A stretch of 64,000 bases of DNA from contig JACKQL020000029.1 in NCBI GenBank assembly GCA_018296165.2, forward strand, positions 310,001 to 374,000, read 5' to 3'. Under the pieces are notes generated by a model. It was given only the letters and a program-made list of their open reading frames with translations, searched no databases and was not told the DNA's origin. Positions 23,901 through 34,418 of the stretch are shown piece by piece (position 1 is the stretch's first letter; the number at the start of each line of letters is the position of its first letter). Position numbers and translations under genes: made by a program. The DNA is from Termitomyces sp. T153. Taxonomy: Eukaryota; Basidiomycota; Agaricomycetes; Agaricales; Lyophyllaceae.

Positions 23901-24904
23901 CTACAACCAATCACTACTCACAGCCAACAAAACCACACCAACCACCACAGCAAGCACGAGCATCAGACAAGCAGCACGACGACCCGCTTTCCGCTGATAC
24001 TCATGTGCCGTCGTCAGCTCCTGCGCAGCCTCCCCCGTATCATTCGCCACCGAAAATATATTATTCCCAATGTCGTCTGAAGCCCAAGTTGGTATAAGAA
24101 TCAGAGAGAGAGCCCGACTCACCGATCATCTGGCCCTGTTCCCCTACCAGCGTCCCCAGATCCCGAAAGATCTCCGCAAGCTCGTGCATACCGCTCTCGA
24201 TATCCCGAATCTCGGCCTCCCGCTCTTGTATCAGCGATTCCTGGTACGCAAGCTCGTGTGGCGACAGCTGTTGTTGCAATATCTGTGCTTGACGCAAATT
24301 CTCTTCGTGCGACCTGAGGATGAGGTTAGCCTTGGATGCGTTGGAAACAGTGGAGACGCACGGTGAGTCGGGTATGTGCTCGTCCTCGACGGCGAGTTTG
24401 ACGCCTTGGACGACGGTTCGCTGGCGCTCGGCGCTGACCTGCTGTGCGCGCTGAAAAGCGACCAGTGAGAGCTGCAGGTCGTGCGATGTCTTTTGCAGAG
24501 CTGTCTTTTGATGAGGCTGCAGAGGGAGTCAGTACATCTCTAGCATACGTGGGTGTTCGTACAAGTGGAGCCTGCAGCCCCGATAGCTTCTTGAGGTCCT
24601 CCGAGCCACGTTTCGCCATCGCACGCGTGGTCTCCGTCAGCTCATGCCTGCATTCATCGTGAACACCCAGTACTCAGTAGTCATGTCTGAATACGCACAA
24701 CGACTTGCGCAGAGCCGCAGAGTCCTTTGCTGTCCCCAGCTGATCTACCAGTTTAAGGATTCCCTGCACGTTTGCGTTCATCTTGAATACTTGGAGCGAA
24801 AGAGAGGACTGGAGGGCGGTGAAGGAGGCATCTTGGGGACTTGGGGTTTCGAGCGATGGGTTTCGTGGGTTGATGACGCCGGCTTCGATGTCTTGGAAGC
24901 TCAT
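23901..24904 (-). CDS. PEP12: Qa-SNARE, Pep12/syntaxin-7 type
   Basis: This t-SNARE is expected on endosomal/vacuolar membranes for vesicle fusion. The start is MSFQDIEAGVINP at 24904. Spliced segments follow as LRKS|HELTETTRAMAKRGSEDLKKLSGLQ and PHQKTALQKTSHDLQLSLVAFQRAQQ, the N-terminal Habc-like three-helix part. The SNARE helix begins REAEIRDIESGMHELAEIFRDLG and runs through GEQGQMI|DDIGNNIFSV, with the central layer Gln in EQGQM. A C-terminal membrane anchor (AACLMLVLAVVVGVVLLAV) ends the protein after a few residues (SSDWL). At least four introns are present; three joins were checked in phase. A donor-like GTGAGT inside the final codons could change the last residues. Paralogue choice (Pep12 against Vam3) is inferred. 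Confidence 0.87.
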
Positions 24905-24958
24905 TGTGCGCGGTGACGACCTGGCAACCTCAAAGTGCCGCCTTGATGATCGGAGAGA

Positions 24959-24964
24959 CACGTG
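24959..24964 (+). promoter_or_regulatory. CACGTG palindrome
   Basis: It lies 55-60 bp upstream of the Qa-SNARE start codon at 24904 on the minus strand. Confidence 0.45.
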
Positions 24965-25822
24965 ATCCGTCGGTTTGTTACGGCCCGGGGCGCCCACGTC
25001 GGCAAGCTGCGCGCATCCCGGCGCCCTCTGCGGCCGCACCGCCCGCTACTCGTTGGTTTCCATGTCCACAAGTGCCGTCGACCCCAAAGTCAAGTAGCTG
25101 GTCTGCGACGTTCAACCTGAAGCACACGGTCACTACTTTTTTAAACAAACTTCAGCCCTACAGTTACAGTGAGCCACTATCGGCCTGTTTAGGTCTTGTG
25201 TATTCTCGCGGGGTTGTCAAGCTCAAGGGTAGGGTATTCCTCTGCCGTCGTCCCTTGGGGCTACTTGTCATCTCTTGCTCATCTAGATTACCTTTCACCG
25301 TATTTGGCTTTGACTCCCATTCTTGTGGCACCGAGTTCCCTAAAAGTATGGTATCCCTTCCTCACACTGGAAATTCGATAATATCTTGAATCTCAATCAT
25401 TCTGAGCATACGGTTATTATTATTATTATTTTGATACGCCGCTTTGCCTATCTAATGAAAATTACATCACCCCTAACTTGTTCGAGGACACATCAATTGT
25501 GCCATATCTCAATGACATGAACACCAGTTCAGATTCTTTCGCATCCGGCTTCCTTTGCTAGATATGAAATGGCTCGCACTACGCCTCGAGAAAATGAACA
25601 TCCTCACCCCCCACGCTACAAGTAAAAATAGAACACGAACCCTGATGACTCCTGCGCAGAGTAGAGAGATATATTATCACTAGTATAGTAGAGAATAATT
25701 GATGGGATTTGTTTGCGCATCAGACATTCAAGTTGACATCCGGCATGACGCATGACGAACACATTCCTATAAATTTCTTCACAACCATTATACTCTCCCC
25801 GCGCAGTTGAGCGTCGACTACA
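24965..25822. other. Intergenic between divergent SNARE and KHE-like genes
   Basis: No gene was recognised. A short ATT microsatellite (about six units) lies at about 25412-25430. The rest carries the two divergent promoters. Confidence 0.4.
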
Positions 25823-26987
25823 ATGTCGATATCCTCCAGATCCCTGCGCAACTTGCGCATTATCGCCGTACCACTTACACGCCCGAAAATCGCTCCCCGC
25901 CGAGACGCCCCCGCCGCACTGACATACTATCAATTCCAAATTGGTTATCCGCAACACCCAGTACAAGAGAGTGGTGGTGGCTCGGCACGATCAAGATGGA
26001 GACCAGAGGGAGGATTGATGAAGTGGATCACGACAAAGGCGGCGGATACGTGGGCAGGGTTTGGGAAGGCCAAGGGAGGCTGGAAGGTCCGTTTTTTTTT
26101 TCAGCAATAACGCGTATAAGTTTTTTTTATCTCTCATGCACCCCCCAGCTTAAAGTGTACCAAGGCGGCGAGCGGCTGGTAGACCGGTTGGATTTTGAGG
26201 AACTCGCGTTGAAGGGTATCGACCCGTCTCTTGGGCCCACTATTGCACGCTCAGACATGGCGAGCCAGAGCAGTCAAGGTGTTGAGCACGAGAAGATCAA
26301 GGTACGTACGCACATCTGACGTTGGTCTCTGCAAGACCAATTCGAGATTGCTCCTAGATTCCTCTTCTATACCCACCCTTGATCAACTCTGGTGCTGCGA
26401 CTTTGGCAGAGCTCCGTGCACTCGTTGCCTATCGCACACCCAGGCACAGAAAAGGTTTCTATCTATGGATGATTATTGCTCCATTTACTGCCCCCTTCAT
26501 GATTATCCGTGAGCCCTTTTCATCGCGTGTTGTAGTTGTGCTCATTGAACGCAGCCGTCGTTCCTAATCTTCCTTTCTTCTTCTGCGTGTGGAGATCATG
26601 GTCTCATTACAAAGGTACGCATCTTGAATGGTTGCTCCTTTCACAAGCTTACGCAGAAACCCCATAGCTTACAGAGCCTCACAGTATCTGCAAACACTCT
26701 TGGACAATGAAGCGCTTGTTCCAGAGGCTAGCGATGCGTTTGACGGAGTGTACAGGGAATACTCACCTAGGAAGGTCGCTATCACGTCCCCCGGCAGCTC
26801 CAAGGATGAAAAGCCGGAAAGCTTCTCCAATTTGAATACGACGGAGCAACACGAGCTCCTGCTCACCCGCGATGCCGTCCCAGCCATACTCCACACCTTC
26901 AACCTAAAACCGACTTCTGGCGCCGATCTACTGCGTGCTGTTGAGCAAGCTCGAGTTCGAGTGTCCAGCGGAAGGGGCATTTTGTGA
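25823..26987 (+). CDS. Mitochondrial K+-H+ exchange-related inner membrane protein
   Basis: Five exons (25823-26086, 26149-26301, 26358-26508, 26555-26614, 26668-26987) give 315 residues, all joins in phase. The N-terminus is basic and free of acidic residues at first (MSISSRSLRNLRIIAVPLTR), as expected for mitochondrial import. The core KWITTKAADTWAGFGKAKGGWK then LKVYQGGERLVDRLDFEELALKGIDPS matches the family named mitochondrial K+-H+ exchange-related, which includes yeast YDL183C. Two hydrophobic segments follow (FYLWMIIAPFTAPFMIIP and VVPNLPFFFCVWRSW), with a hydrophilic tail. Whether the protein is itself an exchanger or a regulator is not settled in the family. Confidence 0.88.
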
Positions 26988-27270
26988 TCTCTGGTACGCC
27001 GGTTCTTTTACTATTATTTGCTATCTTACTTGCAATTTGCACTTTGTATCGTATGTAATGTATCTAAAACTCATCAAATGCAAGTGTAGAGACATCCAAT
27101 GAGAATGATGGTTGAGGTTTGATTATAGAAATACAGATGATTCTCCAAAAACACCACAGATGTGAAAATATCGACGTAAAATGAATAAACAATTGCGTAT
27201 AAGCCCTTGGGAGGGTCTTTTCGCTAGCACATCGCACGAATATATGTATGTGATATTCCAAGCCATAGCG

Positions 27271-29264
27271 TCATGTTGATCCTGTGTCTTCTCCATCGGT
27301 ATCTTCATCGGATGTATCTTCAAGTTCGGACTCATCTTCATCCTCTACATGTGCATCCTGTGCTTGTTCCCCCTCGTCTTCGTCGCCTTCTTCTCCATCC
27401 ACATCATCGTCATCCTCGTTTTCTCCTTCAAACGTCCGCAGGTATACACGCGTCCCGTCTTCAGCTGTCCATCCTTGCTCCACCAATTGATCTAGTACTT
27501 TATCTCTCCCCTTCCATCTCTCGCTCCACCTGACTATCCACGTCGAGACACCAGGCACAAGGGCTCTTTCCCGTTTCCCTTGTTTGGACAGCCGTCGGAA
27601 GTGTCTGTGTCTAAATTGCATCAACTGCTCTGTTTTGGTCCCGGAGAGTCCTGATATTTTCAGAGTCTCGAGAAGAGGAAGCACGGGGACGCGTTCGACG
27701 GATAGTGGCGTTGAGGCTGCGCGATTTCGACTCGAAGGGGTAGAGGAGCATGATTGATGCGGGGCTGGCTGCGATATAGCTTCAGGTATCTTGGCAGAGC
27801 CTTCTTTCACCTCGACTTCCATCTCATCAAATAGAATGTCTACGAACGCGTCGCTGACGCTCACAAAGTGGATCTCAAGCGTGCGCAGCTCCCTCAGGCC
27901 ACGCACGAAGTTGCGCAGGCTGGCGGTGCTGGCGTCAAGTGCCACGAGTACGAGGTTCTCGAGCTTTGAGAAAGAGGGGAAGGGTGGGTGGGGGATGTAT
28001 AGGGATGTCGAGAGATTACTGGGTGGCTGGAGACTGTTTTTCGCATCGGTGATGAGCTCCAGGAAGGGTGTAAAGTCTTGGTCGGGGAGATCCAGACTGA
28101 GTCTCTTTAGCCCGGGTAGGACGAGACGTCCCATGAGTCTGACGAGATAGTCTGGGTCCAAATCGGTTAGGCTGAGATTTTCAAGTGACTGGATGATCAT
28201 GCGTTCTCCATCCGCTGGCCAGATTAATTTTGTGTCGCCATTCGCTACACGAGGGCCGGAGTAGTGCAGTGATAAAGTCTGTAGATCTGGGCTGTTGCGC
28301 AACATGTTCTCCCAGTATTCATATGGTGGCCGAATATTCTCGGGATGAAGCGCAAGCTCGAGCGTGTGGAGGTGGGCGAGGTAAGGGCTCTGTGCCCAAG
28401 GAAGGTTGACGCCAATCAATGATATGTTTTTCAGTCGGGGAAGATCGTTACTGAAAACCGTTACGGGAGGCTTGTATGTTGCAAGGTAGAGATTTTGCGA
28501 CGTCATATAATCCTCGAAATGATACAACTGAAGGGTTTCGAGGTTGGGAGCAGGGCCGCAGCTGCTGAGGTGATGTCGAGCAGCGGCTTTGCATTCGTGG
28601 TCGCATACTTTGAGATGAAAGGCTCGCCAACGCTTCACTTGTGGACAGATGAGTTTGAATATCTGCTGAATCTCCTCCCTACAAAGATTCACTCCGGGTA
28701 TATGGTCTCTCTCTGCGACGGTATCGACGAGAATGTCGAAAAGATGAGGAGAAGGCAAGCAACGGGAGATGTACTCCTGAGCGCGCACTATGTGCGCAGG
28801 TTCGCGGAAGTGGAGTATACTCCACAAAGAGGCCGTCCGCAATGAAATCTCGCGCCAGAGACGGCAGACATGAGACACCAGGAGCTGGAAATTGGAGGAC
28901 AGAGTGGCGTAATACTCCTGGTCCGGTTTGAGGAGAAAGGGAGTGCCGGCGTAAGGATAGTCATAGCCTGCACCTAGGACAAATATACGAGTCAAGAGTT
29001 CGACAGGTAATGAATAGACGGTGGTACGTCGAAGAGAATAAGGGTGCATAAGGGAATCGTAAGGCGGTTCTCGTACACGGGGGTCATCTTGCAACGAGTT
29101 TGTCGGTAGAAAGGGGTGAGCCTGGCCGCGGACGAAGTCATTCTTATAGTAAGTATCGGAATAAGTAAAAGAAGGTTCTCACCGAGGACATGAGTGGTCG
29201 TGGTGAGAAAGAGCTGGAGCTGAATGTCAAGGACGGTGGGAGGAGGGAGAGAGACGTGGAGCAT
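27271..29264 (-). CDS. F-box protein with leucine-rich-like repeats
   Basis: It is a putative substrate adaptor of SCF ubiquitin ligases, a family greatly expanded in Agaricomycetes. The F-box-like motif YSLPVELLTRIFVLGAGYDYP is followed by FQLLVSHVCRLWREISLRTASLW. Repeated Leu-rich segments come next (NLETLQLYHFED, LPRLKNISLIGVNL, SLENLSLTDLDPDYL, LENLVLVALD, LETLKISGLSG). The C-terminus is a long acidic tail (EDEDESELEDTSDEDTDGED). The main exon is open from about 29140 to 27271. The initiating ATG is most likely in a short upstream exon at 29264 (MLHVSLPPPTVLDIQLQLFL). I could not fix that splice: the best donor (CTCG|GTGAGA) is out of phase, and a weaker one (CAT|GTCCTC) fits. The target is unknown. 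Confidence 0.82.
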
Positions 29265-29496
29265 GGAGTCTCATGGAATGAGCGAGTAAAAGGGTATTTC
29301 CAGTCGAGCCGACAATCTCACACTCGCGATCAAAAATGTAATTGATTGCCTTTTGCGTCCAACTTCTCGTCCTCTGATGATCCCTCCCATGCTGCTGTCA
29401 CCCCTGATCCCAGCTAACAACAACACAAGTCTAGCCTACGATAGTAGCTGAGGGTTCACCCCTTCTCACAGCTATAGCTCGCTATCTTAGGCAGCC
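29265..29496. other. Intergenic
   Basis: This is the upstream flank of the minus-strand F-box gene. Nothing further was recognised. Confidence 0.4.
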
Positions 29497-29890
29497 ATGA
29501 GGCAGATCCCTGTCCTCACAGGGTCAGTACCTCGTGACCCACCAGAAGCGTGCTGTTCAGCAGCTGCAGGTCACCTCATCCGAAATCGGACGAATGGCCC
29601 ATCAACTGGACGCCGGGATGAATGTCGGAAAACTAACAAATGGGTGCGTGGTATGATACATAGTTCTATGATTGGGCGAGAACCTTTCTCAAAGTTTTCC
29701 CAAAACAAATGTCCACCAATAGAATTTCGACCAGATATCAGAAGCATCTTGGTTCCATCTTCTTTTGCCTATTCACACTGCCACACGTCCAACCAGGTGT
29801 GTGCTCTACTTATATATGTCGCCAGTCTCCCAAGCTAACGAAATTTGACAGTTTAGCGGCGCTCCAACGTAAGGCAACAACCTCCCTCTG
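29497..29890 (+). pseudogene. Possible small multi-exon gene or decayed gene
   Basis: Not recognised. From 29523 one frame reads QYLVTHQKRAVQQLQVTSSE and continues IGRMAHQLDAGMNVGKLTNG with no stop, an amphipathic helical composition unlike random frames. It ends at a good donor (AATGG|GTGCGT, about 29643). An acceptor at about 29722 (CCAATAG) would continue in phase as ISTRYQKHL. The only nearby ATG (29497) gives MRQIPVLTG but is one base out of frame with the following segment. It is either a gene with an undetected first exon or a frameshifted relic. The 3' end is also unclear. Confidence 0.3.
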
Positions 29891-30141
29891 AGTAAAATAT
29901 TCCATTATAAGTATTCATTTATGAATATTCAGTCAGCTCGGGTTTCAAGTGGGGCAGGAAGCTGAACAGATGATGAAAATATCTTGTGGCGAGGTGATGC
30001 AACTGTATTAAGGTGATTGCTCTATAAATTCTAGCTCGTAATCATAATCATACTCATAGATATTTCAAGAGCCTCATCATTATCATCTGCCCTGCCCTAG
30101 ACCCACATGAATAAAAGCTTGTGTCACCAAGTGAGGTTGGG
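29891..30141. other. Intergenic
   Basis: AT-rich 3' flank of the minus-strand MIF4G-like gene. No gene was seen. Confidence 0.35.
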
Positions 30142-31467
30142 TCACGAAAAGAACTGTGGAGGTGGTTGTTGCGTATGGAATTGCATCTGCGTCCCCGCTG
30201 CCATGACTATCTGCTTGTCCAGCTCCATGGTCTGGTCGTATACGTTGTGTGTGAGAGTCGACAACTGGTCACGAGACCAAGGCTGGTTGAGCAAGCTCAT
30301 CTTGCCCTCCAGCCTTTTCATGATATAGATGAATGCAAATTGGAATTCTTGCAAATGGCCGCGTCCGTCGGGATGCTCGTACCAGTATTTAGGGCCCGCG
30401 TGATGGAACAAAGCAGCGACCGCTTCGGCGTGTTCCACAGAAACAAAATTTGGTATGAGAACCCTGAGGCAATTATGGATATCCCTCGTGTCGAAAAACC
30501 CCCTGTTGAACAATTCTCCGATGGCGATGGTAAGCATGTGAGCGGCATTGATGACCCGAGGGTCCGCATTATCATAGGAAATTGCTTCACAATTTGCGTT
30601 CTAGAAAATTTCAGAATGCAACTTTCCGGGTGGTAGAAGGCACTTACAGCGTCCCAGACACTTATGAAAGTACCAAGAATATACTCCTTGAGATGCCACT
30701 CAAACTCGTCAGCAATCTTCTCACCCTTCATATGCTTAAATCGCCAGTGTAACCTAAGCAGGAAGACTATAATTGCTTCCATATCATCTTGCATCGCTTC
30801 CGAAAACCGCCAGCAAAACTCTTGCGCGAGCTCTGCGAGCTGTTCGGGCCTCCATGCTTCAGCAGCAATGATGATGAGAGAATGAACTTCTGTTTCCTCT
30901 ATTGGTGGATGCATCCCGACATCAAAGCTTCTTCGCCACTTGAATGTCCGAGGCTGTCTGATCGTTCCAGGTCGAAGAAGGCGCCGAGATTTTGGAGGTA
31001 GGTTCGCTGGAGTCGGTGCTTTCGGAACGAAGGGAGCTGCATAGGGATTGAGATCATCTGTCGGGAGAGGCCAGCGAAAGAATGGAAGGTTGAGGGTGTG
31101 ATCTATATAGCATGATGGGTCTGAGAGTGTCTTCGCAAGACAGTTGGGTTTTGTGAGGAATATTTGTCGGATTTCTTCAGTAGAAATTTGTCGGGTGTCG
31201 TCTTCCACTAGCGTCAATGTGCTCGCAGAGGTAGTGGGGGAAGAAGGTGCATCGCAGTATACCTTATCAAACTCTCCTTTCTGAGGATATTGATAGGGTG
31301 GAGGACTCCTGATGGGAGTGTAGGGGTTTTCAACAATACGCAACATTGAGGGATCTAGTTAGTGAGATAGTTTTGGGCGTACCTTGGTATAGTTGATGTC
31401 CGCAAATCGCATGCGCGGGGTCTTTATAGACGCATCCATGTTGACGCTTTGAAGACAACGTATCCAT
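30142..31467 (-). CDS. MIF4G-like alpha-helical protein, function unknown
   Basis: Three exons (31467-31383, 31354-30648, 30600-30142) give 416 residues. The N-terminal third is Pro-rich and disordered (NPYTPIRSPPPYQYP). The helical core includes IIAAEAWRPEQLAELAQEFC and, across the last intron, INAAHMLTIAIGELFNRGFF followed by DTRDIHNCLRVLIPNFVSVEHAEAVAALF. The order (helix pair, then a GELF segment, then an xxHxCLxxL helix) resembles the MIF4G HEAT domain of translation factors such as eIF4G. The C-terminus is Gln-rich (MQFHTQQPPPQFF). The MIF4G resemblance is my pattern reading and needs a profile search; a lineage-specific HEAT protein is the alternative. The first ATG in phase is at 31467. 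Confidence 0.6.
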
Positions 31468-31930
31468 CTCGACGCTTTGAAATGGAGAACAAATGCATCG
31501 CAGAACAAGGTTCAACAATAGTCAAGCGGTGGCAACGGCAGGCTGGTCCGGGTGGTGGCCGAGTTTGACATCAGAAAATACAATAAAAGAAATGAAAGTT
31601 GGCTTAAGTACGGGACAACCGCCCAGAACAAAGTACAGCAGTCAGAACAAAGTACAGGAGGCCTGTGTGGCAGCGCCTTGTTTTCCGCGAAGTCAATTCT
31701 TTCTGCAAATTGCTGATGGGAAGCATTAACGATGAGCTTCATCTTGATAGGTCCAGATCGTTACGTCTAGGGGTCAAAGTTACAGCAACATGAGTACTGA
31801 TCATGTCGATCTCGAGCGCTTTTTGAGCGCGAAAAAAAAGTAAAGTTGAAAGGGGAAACGGATAGCCGGTTCAAGCACGTGATGATCGCGTCAAAGTAAG
31901 ATCCCCAATACTTGGAACGGGACACTGACT
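31468..31930. other. Divergent promoter region
   Basis: This gap lies between the MIF4G-like gene and the TGL2-like lipase. A direct repeat GAACAAAGTACAG appears twice (about 31627 and 31646). No gene was recognised. Confidence 0.4.
31876..31881 (+). promoter_or_regulatory. CACGTG palindrome
   Basis: It lies 50-55 bp upstream of the TGL2-like start codon at 31931. Confidence 0.45.
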
Positions 31931-34023
31931 ATGAACAGCGTCTACTTTCCGGCTCATGTCGTCCTCGTTCTTCGTCGCATCGTCAACGTATTATCTTCTA
32001 TCTCTATCTCAAACCAGTATATCCTCCTCAAGCAGGCACAGGCCGACGAGGAACGCGCAAAGCTCCATGTAATAAACTCCAAGTCATCTTCCGCCCTTCT
32101 GGATCAAGAATGGCCGAGTTTGACCTCGTTAAAAAGCTGGGATTGGCGCAGAACTCTCAATCTTGCTGCAAGCAGCGTCAATGGTCTGCGATTCTCTCTT
32201 GTCTTGTGACCGCTATGACTCTGATACTTTATTCTATTAGCTGATTCAGGGTCACCTCAGATTGGTAGCCGGTGGTCATGGCCGGCGCTACTGTCGACGT
32301 TCACGCAAATGGATCTACCGATGGCAAATGACCCACTCCCACCATTGAAATCTCAGAAGAACAACAGAGGACCGGATACTCAGAGGAGATTACCACTTCC
32401 AGAAACAACTAAAGCGGCACCCCCTGACACGATCCATCAACTGATGCAGAATCCTGCCCTGTGTGATCCCTTTCGTATTCCTCGTTACCCTCTAGTACTT
32501 TGTCATGGCAAGTTCTCCCTGTCTTCTCGCTCAACAAATATTCTTATGTTGCTTAGGACTTTACGGATTCGATTCGCGTGGACCACTGAAGTTCCCAAGT
32601 ATGAGGATGCACTATTGGTCTAATGTACTCAATATACTTCGAGACACTCTGAAAGCAGAGGTAATTGTCACGTCGGTTCCAGGGTCAGTCACTATTGTTC
32701 TTGAACTTGGCATCCTATAAACATCGATACCTCTAGAACTGGCTCTATTGCCTCACGTGCAGAGATATTGGATAGGCAACTGCAGCATAAGGCTCGAGGT
32801 CGCGGCATCAATTTTCTTGCACATTCTATGGGTGGACTTGACTGTCGACACCTAATCACACACATCAAACCAGAAGTATACGCACCCTTGTCACTGACCA
32901 CCATCAGTACACCCCACCGAGGAAGTCCTTTCATGGATTGGTGTGCTGTAAGTCCCGCAGATAGGAGCTATATCTGAAACTCATTCATGCTTAGGAATAC
33001 ATTGGTATTGGAAAGCTACCCAAAAATGAGCAGGACCCCGTGAAAATGACGGGTAGGAGCGAATCTGTGATGAAGACCAAGGACGCCTTGTTTTCTTTAT
33101 CTCTCTCTGGTCTACCATCATCATTCACGTCTCTCATGCTCTCTATCGTCGATTCACCTGCGTATGCTAACTTAACGACCAAATACTTGAACGAAGTGTT
33201 TAATCCTCGGACACCTGACGATCCGACCGTGAAGTACTTCAGTGTCACGAGTCGGGTGGACAGTGTTAACATTTGGCATCCGTTTTGGTTCACCAAGTTG
33301 GTGTTGGATGGCGCTGAGGAAAAATATCGGAACAAGTTACGCATGTTGTGGGATCAGGAGTCAAGTCCCGTGGGTACCCCGGTTTGGGATCAGGAGCGAG
33401 AATGGGGAAATGATGGTCTAGTAACGGTGCAAAGTGCACAGTGGGGAGAATTCCTGGGTATCATGGAAGGATGTGATCGTAAGATGAATTACGGTTGATG
33501 CTATCCTCAAGTGGCTAACGTCTGAGTTCCAGACTGGGAAATGAGGGGGGCGAGAGGCATAGAGTTTGGCGTCGACCTTCCAGCAATACCTGCCATTGGG
33601 CTCGGTGTCAGTACCTCAGGACACTCTGGAGATGGTTGGGCATTGCCTGATCTTGGACGTTTCGTTGGTGGTTGGAAGAAGGAACAGAAAATCCAAGCTG
33701 ATGCCGCTGCCAGCATGCCACCAATAGATCGAGGGGAACAGCGAAAGCTAGAGAGGGAAAAAGATGATGCGATCGTGAAGTCTTCAACAGATAGACTATC
33801 TGTTGTCGTGGATTGGATAACGGAACAGATGCCGTCAGCCCCGTTTATAGCTGGAAAGAGCAAGACTATCATCGACTCGACGGAAGTGGCTGAGAAGGCT
33901 CTGTCCCGTTCAACGATCCAGAAGGAAGGCAAAACTCGGACGAAGAACGAGCTGGCATCAAAGAAGGACCTGGAGCGGTTCTACGTTGCACTCTCAAGGA
34001 AATTATACGACGAAGGTCTATGA
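31931..34023 (+). CDS. TGL2: TGL2-like triacylglycerol lipase (alpha/beta hydrolase)
   Basis: Six exons (31931-32183, 32241-32507, 32557-32683, 32737-32947, 32995-33478, 33533-34023) give 610 residues. The N-terminus is hydrophobic (VYFPAHVVLVLRRIVNVLSSI), either a membrane or a mitochondrial anchor. Hydrolase landmarks are PLVLCHGLYGFD (oxyanion region), the nucleophile elbow AHSMGG with Ser at about 246, then TTISTPHRGSPFMDW. EWGNDGLVTVQSAQWGEF is near the expected acid/His region. The family reference is yeast Tgl2, a mitochondrial lipase acting on short and medium chain glycerides. The protein is longer than yeast Tgl2 because of a charged C-terminal extension. Intron 2 (32508-32556) has a GC donor, CATG|GCAAGT. 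Localisation is inferred from the family. Confidence 0.85.
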
Positions 34024-34418
34024 CCTACTTTCGGGTTGTAACCCCGTTCTGGTTCGTTTCTCCTGCTCGAGCCGACATACAGAGGCTATCCATCTCTGGA
34101 ACAATATAATCAAGAGTTGAGCATCTACTATATAATAACTTCACCGAGTTGTAATCATTGTGTATCAGTAGAGGATGTAATTAAATGTTTGTATCGCATC
34201 AACTGTTATCTATTATGGTCAGCTGCCGGAGAGACTCTGGAAAGTATTCTAAAAAAGACTCGGATAGCAAAGTCATGGACTCCGTATCACATGCTGGATC
34301 CTGATAGAAGTTAGAACTGATATCTATGCTTCCCTTCTAAATCCACACGGCCAGATGCTTCGTATAAAAGGCAGCTTGGACAGTCAGCCGCCCAAGTCAC
34401 GTTCGAATTGTTTATTCA
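34024..34418. other. Intergenic
   Basis: This is the 3' flank of the lipase and promoter of the GH20 gene. A TATA-like TATAAAAGGC lies at about 34364. No gene was seen. Confidence 0.4.
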
